DNA of 64,000 nucleotides from Bacillota bacterium (GTDB lineage Bacteria; Bacillota; Clostridia; Christensenellales; CAG-138), in contig JAEWCL010000024.1 in the NCBI GenBank assembly GCA_023390655.1, positions 62,001-126,000 of the forward strand. The letters run 5' to 3'. Position 1 is the first letter of the stretch. Each line of letters starts with the position of its first letter. The position numbers and the translations under genes were made by a program. This document shows, piece by piece, positions 58,542 through 64,000 of this stretch. The notes under the pieces are model-generated. The model was given only the letters and a program-made list of their open reading frames with translations. It did no database searches and was not told the DNA's origin.

Positions 58542-60647
58542 TTACGTCCGTTCCAGTTCAAAATCGATATTCCGTGCATCCATATGCACCGCCGCCATGC
58601 GGACAGAAACCGTATCGCCGAGCCGGTACACCCGCCCGTGGCTGCGGCCTACCATACGGTAGCCTTTTTCATCGAAGACATAATAATCGTCATCGAGCGT
58701 GCTTGCGCGCACCAGCCCTTCTACCGTATTGCCCAGCTCGACGAAAAAACCGAAGGACACCACGCCCGCAATGACACCTGCGAAACTTTCGCCGATGCGC
58801 CCCTTCATGTATTCGCACTTCTTGAGATCGTCCACGGCGCGCTCCGCCTCCATGGCGACGCGCTCCCGGCGGCTACAATGCTCCGCAACATCATGCAGGC
58901 CACTGTTGAGCTTATTGACCTGCTTTTCATTGAGTTCCCCATGCAGCATCATTTTGATGATGCGGTGGCCCATCAAATCCGGGTACCGGCGTATGGGGGA
59001 GGTAAAGTGGCAATAGCGCTGTGCAGCTAAGCCAAAGTGCCCGAGGCACAGCTCCGCGTAGCGCGCCTTCTGCATAGCGCGCAGCACCACCTTGCTGACC
59101 ACATTCTCCTCAGGCGTGCCATGCGCAAGATCCAGCACCTTCTGGAAGGCACGGGGCTGCACATCCCGGATGTTGCGGATACCGTAGCCAAGCGTCTGCA
59201 AAAACGCGTTGAGCTCTTGTAGCTTCTCCTTATCCGGCGCTTCATGCACGCGGTAGAGGAAGGGCGCTTTAAGGTCATACATATGCTGGGCCACGGTTTC
59301 GTTGGCGAGCAGCATGCATTCTTCAATGATGCGGTTGGCGATGCCGCGCTCCGCTTTTTCAATGTTGACGGGCCTGCCCTTGGTGTCAAGCCGGATGCTC
59401 GCTTCCGCAAGGTCAAAGTCTATGCTGCCGCGTTTGACCCTGCGCGCGTTCAAAATCCCGCAGAGCGTTTCAAGCTCCCGCAACGTGGGCACGAGTTCCG
59501 CATACTTTTTCTGCTGTGCGGCGTCCCCCTGCAGCAGCTTTGTAATGTCCTCATACACCAGGCGGTACTTGGAACGGATGACGGTTTCCGTCAAACGGTG
59601 CCGAAGCACCTTGCCCGCGCCGTCGATTTCCATAAAGCAGGAAAGCGTGAGCCTGTCTACATTGGGGTTTAGGGAGCAGATGCCGTTTGATAATTCCTCC
59701 GGCAGCATGGGAATGACGCGATCCGTCAGATAGACGCTGGTGCCGCGTTCATATGCGTCGCGGTCTAGCGCGCTGCCTTCCTTCACATAATGGGAAACAT
59801 CCGCAATGTGCACGCCAAGGTAGAGGTTGCCGTTTGAGAGGCGCTCCAGGCTGATGGCGTCGTCAAAGTCCTTTGCGTCAGCACCATCTATGGTGAAAAT
59901 CAGCTTGTCCGTGAGGTTTTCGCGCGTGATAAATTCATCCGCCGCAACGTCCTTGCCGATAAGCCTTGCCTGCCGTGCAGCGTTTTTGCTGAACTTCTCC
60001 GGCAGCTGGAACTGACGGACGATGGACAATACATCCGTCCCCGCCTCATCCTTGCCGCCGAGTATCTCGATGATGGCGCCGAGCATCGGCCGCCTGCCAT
60101 CCGGATATTCTAAGATTTCTGCAACCACCTTGTCCCCCGCCTGCGCCTTCATAGTGCGGTCCTTGGGGACAAACAGGTCCATGGAGACCCGCGTTTCATC
60201 GGGAATGATATACCCGCTCATGCGGCTGTCCTGTTCAAATGTGCCTACAATCTGCGTAAACGCGCGCTGCGCAACCAGTGCAACCTCCGCCTCCGGCGAA
60301 CCGTTGCGGCTGAATTGCTCCGTATAGCGCACCCACACGGTGTCCCCATGCATGGCGCCGTGCATGGCGTCCGCAGGCACAAACGCGTCCTGCCCGCCAC
60401 CCTGCGGCACAAAGAAACCGAAGCCCCGGGAGTGCCCCTGCATTCTTCCAAGCGTGAGGCCCGTATGTTCCGGCAGGGCCAGCTTGCGCTTTCTTGTGAG
60501 CAGGATGCGGTTCTTTTCCAAAAGCTCGCGGATCGCCGCCTGCGCCGCATCCTTCTCTTCCTTAAATTGTTCGAGCAGCGCCTCCATTGAGAGGGGCTTC
60601 CCCGCCTCCGTCAGCGCCTGTATAATCTGTTCTTGCATACTTTTCAT
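58542..60647 (-). CDS. rnr: Ribonuclease R
   Basis: 701 residues. N-terminal helix-turn-helix (about 5-50), cold-shock domains (about 60-210), RNB catalytic domain (about 240-570) with GADAKDFDDAIS carrying the metal Asp residues, and C-terminal S1 domain (about 618-700, FAGVIAGVVSFGFFVELGN). 3'-5' exonuclease that digests structured RNA and helps the tmRNA pathway by removing faulty mRNA. The classical neighbour order secG-rnr-smpB-ssrA is broken here: smpB/ssrA lie 18 kb away. A start at 60638 is also possible. Confidence 0.96.
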   Translation of the reverse strand: MKSMQEQIIQALTEAGKPLSMEALLEQFKEEKDAAQAAIRELLEKNRILLTRKRKLALPEHTGLTLGRMQGHSRGFGFFVPQGGGQDAFVPADAMHGAMHGDTVWVRYTEQFSRNGSPEAEVALVAQRAFTQIVGTFEQDSRMSGYIIPDETRVSMDLFVPKDRTMKAQAGDKVVAEILEYPDGRRPMLGAIIEILGGKDEAGTDVLSIVRQFQLPEKFSKNAARQARLIGKDVAADEFITRENLTDKLIFTIDGADAKDFDDAISLERLSNGNLYLGVHIADVSHYVKEGSALDRDAYERGTSVYLTDRVIPMLPEELSNGICSLNPNVDRLTLSCFMEIDGAGKVLRHRLTETVIRSKYRLVYEDITKLLQGDAAQQKKYAELVPTLRELETLCGILNARRVKRGSIDFDLAEASIRLDTKGRPVNIEKAERGIANRIIEECMLLANETVAQHMYDLKAPFLYRVHEAPDKEKLQELNAFLQTLGYGIRNIRDVQPRAFQKVLDLAHGTPEENVVSKVVLRAMQKARYAELCLGHFGLAAQRYCHFTSPIRRYPDLMGHRIIKMMLHGELNEKQVNKLNSGLHDVAEHCSRRERVAMEAERAVDDLKKCEYMKGRIGESFAGVIAGVVSFGFFVELGNTVEGLVRASTLDDDYYVFDEKGYRMVGRSHGRVYRLGDTVSVRMAAVHMDARNIDFELERT

Positions 60648-60778
60648 TACTACTTTCTTTATGTACTACTCTTGGCAGAGGTAGAGACATCTTTGCGGTC
60701 TTTTTGCCGCTAACCTGTTTTTATCGTACCCGCGAATGCGCCGCTTCAACCCCGGCAGTGCGCATTTTCCCGCACAAA

Positions 60779-60815
60779 TGAAAAAACGCCACGCAGTCCG
60801 CGTGCCGTTTTTCAC
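60779..60815 (-). terminator. Terminator after secG
   Basis: On the minus strand AACGGCACGC pairs with GCGTGGCGTT (one mismatch) around GGACT, followed by TTTTT. Confidence 0.8.
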
Positions 60816-60839
60816 ATGTAACATCACTTTTCCGCAGAA

Positions 60840-61085
60840 TTATGCCTGCGGCAGCGCCACCATAATGATCGAAAGAACGCCCATTGCGATGGCGAGTATC
60901 TTCGTGAGCTTCTGGAGCTTTGCTTCCTTGGTCGCGGCCTTACCCTTTACGGAAAGGGAAGACGACTCCCCGCCGAATGCCGCGCCAAGACCAGAGGTCT
61001 TTGCCTGCTGCATCAGCACGACAGCAATAAGCACTACAGAAACGATTAGCAAAATGATGGTAATGATCAAACGAGGGATATCCAT
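60840..61085 (-). CDS. secG: Preprotein translocase subunit SecG
   Basis: 81 residues from ATG 61085 (GGAGG nine bases upstream). Two membrane helices (about 5-26 and 60-79) joined by the conserved loop VLMQQAKTSGLGAAFGGE. Part of SecYEG. Sits between gpmI and rnr on the same strand, a common Firmicutes order. Confidence 0.95.
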   Translation of the reverse strand: MDIPRLIITIILLIVSVVLIAVVLMQQAKTSGLGAAFGGESSSLSVKGKAATKEAKLQKLTKILAIAMGVLSIIMVALPQA

Positions 61086-61175
61086 CAAAACATACCTCCA
61101 TCCATGACTGCAAAACCCATTCTATCACGCCGGACAGGCCAACGCAAGCAAAACTTGTACAATCATAATTTCTCC

Positions 61176-61205
61176 GTGGAAAACAGCTTTACCACTGTTT
61201 TCCAC
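61176..61205 (-). terminator. Stem-loop after gpmI
   Basis: Perfect 11-bp stem GTGGAAAACAG / CTGTTTTCCAC with an 8-base loop, 14 bases beyond the stop. The minus-strand flank GGAGAAATTATG is not T-rich, so it may act as an mRNA 3' end stabiliser as much as a terminator. Confidence 0.55.
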
Positions 61206-61218
61206 GATATTGATTTTG

Positions 61219-62757
61219 TTATGCCTCGATCAGGCATTTGCCCGTCATATCCTCGGGCACGGGCAGGCCTAAGAGCGTGAGGATCGTCGGCGAAAGGTCG
61301 GAGAGCCTGCCGCCATCGCGCAGCTTCACATTCTTGCGTTCCGGGTCCACCAGGATGCAGGGCACAAGGCTTGTGGTGTGCGCCGTAAACGGGCCGCCCG
61401 TTTCGGGGTCGATCATCATTTCCGCGTTGCCGTGATCGGCCGTGATGATGCAGCGCCCGCCCATCTCAAGGATGGCGTCCACGACCTGCTTCACGCAGGT
61501 ATCCACCGCATGTACGGCAGCCATTGCGGCTTCCATAATGCCCGTATGGCCGACCATATCGGGGTTGGCAAAGTTTAAGATCATCACGTCATACGCGCCG
61601 CTCTTGACGCGCCTGACCGCTTCCTCCGCAACCTCATACGCGCTCATTTCGGGCTGTAAGTCATAGGTTGCGACCTTGGGGGAAGGGATGAGCGCGCGCT
61701 CTTCTCCCGTATACGGCTGCTCTACGCCGCCGTTGAAGAAGAACGTGACATGCGCGTACTTTTCCGTTTCCGCGATGCGCAGCTGCGTTTTTCCGAGTTT
61801 TGCAAGGTACTCGCCCAGCGTGTTCGTAAGCGCCACAGGCAGGTAAGCCACGTTGACATAGGGCCCAAACGTTTTGTCGTACTGGGTCATCGTCACATAG
61901 TAAAGCGGGAAGTACGTGCGCAGGAACCCGTCAAACTCCGGCAGGATCAGCGCGCGGGAAATTTCACGCGCGCGGTCGGGGCGGAAGTTGTAGAAAATCA
62001 CACTGTCGTTTGCGGAAATGGTCGCAACGGGTGTGCCGTTTTCCGTGACCACGGCGGGAAGCACAAACTCATCCATCACGCCAGCTTCATAAGAGCGCTC
62101 CATCGCGGAAACCGCGCTTCCCACCGCAACACCGGTGCCGTACACCATAGCGTCATACGCCTTTTGTACGCGCTCGTAGCGGTTGTCACGGTCCATAGCG
62201 TAATAGCGTCCCATCACGGTTGCGATCTTGCCGCAGCCAAGCTCCTTGAGCTCCGCTTCCAACTGCTCGATAAAGCCCTTTCCGCTGTCGGGCGCGACAT
62301 CGCGGCCATCCATAAAGCAATGGATGAACACGCGGGTAAGCCCCTTATCCCGGGCCAGCTTCACAAGCGCATACAGATGCGTCAAGTGGCTGTGTACGCC
62401 GCCGTCCGAGCAAAGGCCCATCAGGTGCAAGGCGGAATCGTGCCTGCGGCAGTTCTCTATCGCGCCGTAAAACGCGGGGTTCTCAAAAAAATCCCCGTCG
62501 ATAATGGATTTGCTGATGCGGGTGAACTCCTGGTATACGATACGGCCCGCGCCGATGTTCAGGTGCCCGACCTCGGAGTTGCCCATCTGCCCTTCGGGCA
62601 GGCCCACATCCATGCCGCTCGCGCCGATGCGGGTATGCGGGTATTTTTCCCACAGCGCCATGACGTTCCTGGCGCCGTCAGCTAAGATGGCGTTGCCTTC
62701 CGCTTCCTTCCGGCAACCGAAGCCATCCAATATGATCAATGCGGTGACTGCCTTCAT
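61219..62757 (-). CDS. gpmI: 2,3-bisphosphoglycerate-independent phosphoglycerate mutase
   Basis: 512 residues from ATG 62757 (GAGG five bases upstream). Metal and catalytic motifs: LILDGFG, GQMGNSEVGH with the phospho-serine, RDVAPDSG, YNFRPDRARE, NPDMVGHTG and ITADHGNAE. Mn-dependent interconversion of 3- and 2-phosphoglycerate. Directly downstream of tpiA (7 bp gap) in the glycolytic operon pgk-tpiA-gpmI. Confidence 0.97.
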   Translation of the reverse strand: MKAVTALIILDGFGCRKEAEGNAILADGARNVMALWEKYPHTRIGASGMDVGLPEGQMGNSEVGHLNIGAGRIVYQEFTRISKSIIDGDFFENPAFYGAIENCRRHDSALHLMGLCSDGGVHSHLTHLYALVKLARDKGLTRVFIHCFMDGRDVAPDSGKGFIEQLEAELKELGCGKIATVMGRYYAMDRDNRYERVQKAYDAMVYGTGVAVGSAVSAMERSYEAGVMDEFVLPAVVTENGTPVATISANDSVIFYNFRPDRAREISRALILPEFDGFLRTYFPLYYVTMTQYDKTFGPYVNVAYLPVALTNTLGEYLAKLGKTQLRIAETEKYAHVTFFFNGGVEQPYTGEERALIPSPKVATYDLQPEMSAYEVAEEAVRRVKSGAYDVMILNFANPDMVGHTGIMEAAMAAVHAVDTCVKQVVDAILEMGGRCIITADHGNAEMMIDPETGGPFTAHTTSLVPCILVDPERKNVKLRDGGRLSDLSPTILTLLGLPVPEDMTGKCLIEA

Positions 62758-62764
62758 GTGCACC

Positions 62765-63511
62765 TCAATAGTTGACGACCTTGGAGAAATCCTCGGCCTT
62801 CAGGCTCGCGCCGCCGATGAGGCCGCCGTCGATCTCGGGCATGGCCATCAGCTCGGTTGCGTTCTTGGGGTTCATGCTGCCGCCGTACTGGATGCGCACC
62901 TTTTCGGCGGTTTCCTTGCCGTATACGCTCGCGACCGCCGCGCGCACGACGCCGACAGTCTCGTTCGCCTGCTCGTTGGTGGCGGTCTTGCCGGTGCCGA
63001 TGGCCCAAATGGGTTCATAGGCGATGACAAGCTTCTCTACATCCGCAGCGGCAATATCCTTCAACGCCGCGACCGTCTGGCCGGAAACGAATGCGTCGGT
63101 CTCACCCGCTTCGCGCTGGTCAAGCGACTCGCCCACGCAGATGATGGGCGTGATGCCCGCGGCAATCGCCGCCTTGGCGCGCGCGTTGACGCTTTCATCG
63201 GTTTCACCAAAGTACTGCCTGCGCTCACTGTGGCCAATGATGGCGTAACTCACGCCAAAGGCCTTTAGCATATCGGCGCTGACTTCGCCGGTGAACGCGC
63301 CCTTTGCCGCCCAGTGGATGCTCTGGGAGCCAAGCTTGATGTTGGTTCCCGCGATCAGCGGCTGCACCACCGCGAGATCCACATACGGCGGGCAGACGAC
63401 GACTTCCGCCTGCGCGTCCTTCACCAGGGGAATGAGCTCGGTTACAAGCGCCTTCGCCTCGTCGGGCGTCATGTTCATTTTCCAGTTGCCTGCAATGATG
63501 GGTTTACGCAT
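62765..63511 (-). CDS. tpiA: Triosephosphate isomerase
   Basis: 248 residues. Catalytic Lys (GNWKMN), His (IIGHSERR) and Glu (AYEPIWAIGTG) are all intact, with phosphate loop IQYGGSMNP and GGLIGGASL. AGGAGG ten bases before ATG. Central gene of the glycolytic operon. Confidence 0.98.
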   Translation of the reverse strand: MRKPIIAGNWKMNMTPDEAKALVTELIPLVKDAQAEVVVCPPYVDLAVVQPLIAGTNIKLGSQSIHWAAKGAFTGEVSADMLKAFGVSYAIIGHSERRQYFGETDESVNARAKAAIAAGITPIICVGESLDQREAGETDAFVSGQTVAALKDIAAADVEKLVIAYEPIWAIGTGKTATNEQANETVGVVRAAVASVYGKETAEKVRIQYGGSMNPKNATELMAMPEIDGGLIGGASLKAEDFSKVVNY

Positions 63512-63537
63512 GGATGAGTTTCCTCCTAAAAATTTGA

Positions 63538-63673
63538 TTGAGGCCGTTGGGACTTCGCCCCAAACCCCACCAAAGGGACACCTCCCTTTGGAATCCCTTA
63601 CGCTTTCTTTTGCTTCTTTTCTTTCGTGGAAAGAAAAGAAGTGGGGCTTAAAGGGGGCAAAGCCCCCTGTCGT
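63538..63673. repeat. Extragenic palindromic (REP-like) element between pgk and tpiA
   Basis: A chain of hairpins fills the intergenic space: GGGACTTCGCCCC region, CCAAAGGGA/TCCCTTTGG, TTCTTTTCTTTC/GAAAGAAAAGAA, and GGGGGC/GCCCCC. This composite resembles dispersed GC/CT-rich palindromic repeats of clostridial genomes. Transcription of the operon must pass through it. Confidence 0.55.
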
Positions 63674-63679
63674 TATCTC

Positions 63680-64000
63680 TTACTTATCGTTGAGCGCGGC
63701 CACGCCGGGCAGCTCCTTACCTTCGAGGAACTCAAGAGAAGCGCCGCCGCCGGTGGAGATATGCGTCATCTTCGCGGCAAAGCCCAGCTTCTTGACAGCG
63801 GACGCGGAGTCGCCGCCGCCGATGATGGTGGTGCCGTCGCAGTCTGCGCAGGCCTGTGCCACGGCCTTGGTGCCTTCCGCAAACGCGGGGAACTCAAACA
63901 CGCCCATAGGCCCGTTCCAGATAACGGTCTTTGCCGCCCTGATGGTCTCCGCAAACAGCTTTGCGCTTTCCGGCCCGATGTCAAGGCCCATCCAGCTTTC
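63680..64000 (-). CDS. pgk: Phosphoglycerate kinase, C-terminal part (5' end outside)
   Basis: The frame is open from the window edge to the stop at 63680, about 106 residues. IGPESAKLFAE, TVIWNGPMGVFEFPAFAEGT, IIGGGDSASAVKKLG and MTHISTGGGASLEFLEGK are the highly conserved C-terminal nucleotide-binding motifs of Pgk. First gene of the glycolytic run seen here. Confidence 0.96.
   Translation of the reverse strand, partial: ESWMGLDIGPESAKLFAETIRAAKTVIWNGPMGVFEFPAFAEGTKAVAQACADCDGTTIIGGGDSASAVKKLGFAAKMTHISTGGGASLEFLEGKELPGVAALNDK

Noticed and set aside
61750..62685. Plus-strand open frame of 311 codons
   Set aside because: Antisense of gpmI, which has all catalytic motifs on the other strand.
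1..64000. CRISPR array, prophage or complete insertion sequence
   Set aside because: No regularly spaced direct repeats, no phage structural genes, and no transposase or integrase motif found on either strand.

Overview
The window looks like a chromosomal segment of a moderately GC-rich, spore-forming member of the Clostridia (Bacillota). The reasons are strong AGGAGG ribosome sites, TTG and GTG starts, a CIRCE-controlled htpG, GerMN and SleB/YaaH-type spore or cell-wall proteins, an ssrA/smpB pair, and a glycolytic block tpiA-gpmI-secG-rnr. Both window edges cut a gene: an aldo/keto reductase at the left and pgk at the right. I saw no rRNA, no intact tRNA, no CRISPR array and no complete insertion sequence.

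Left third (1-14.9 kb). MerR regulator plus Fe-S aldo/keto reductase behind a textbook 19-bp-spacer MerR promoter; an ECF sigma/RsiV-type anti-sigma pair; a SleB-like hydrolase; a DegV lipid-binding protein; a DsbA-family oxidoreductase; a LysM/GH18 spore-type hydrolase with an altered active-site motif; a TauE/SafE exporter. A five-gene operon follows: TetR, FGGY sugar kinase, class III aminotransferase, class II aldolase, GtrA. It starts behind a perfect 20-bp palindrome and looks like a catabolic route for an unidentified substrate.

Accessory stretch (about 15-24.7 kb), poorer in GC and containing gene remnants. It holds a lipoprotein serpin, a NUDIX hydrolase, a lone RsiV-like lipoprotein, a cluster of three unrelated proteins that share one C-terminal helical module with the core NAEGEK, a diguanylate cyclase, and broken pieces of a sugar-binding protein and a cupin. 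Two of the module genes have divergent promoters that match the mother-cell sigma-K pattern, so I propose a spore-surface set.

Middle (24.8-40.5 kb). An operon reads divergent adenine-deaminase paralog, canonical adenine deaminase, BMP-type nucleoside-binding lipoprotein; its leader carries a strong promoter and then an intrinsic terminator before the first gene. Next is a two-component system divergent from a five-gene operon: solute-binding lipoprotein, two MalF/MalG-type permeases, HlyD-type adaptor, MacB-periplasmic-domain membrane protein. That operon has no ATPase gene. A BglII-family restriction enzyme without a methylase sits directly beside the 3' end of ssrA.

Right third (40.5-64 kb) is mostly housekeeping: lysA, smpB, a D,D-carboxypeptidase, a WalRK-like two-component system cotranscribed with two GerMN lipoproteins, an LCP-family wall-polymer ligase, a GNAT protein, a DUF2975/HTH/zinc-ribbon membrane operon with its own operator-like palindrome, htpG, an AraC/EamA pair joined by a terminator that overlaps the ribosome site, rnr, secG, gpmI, tpiA and the end of pgk.
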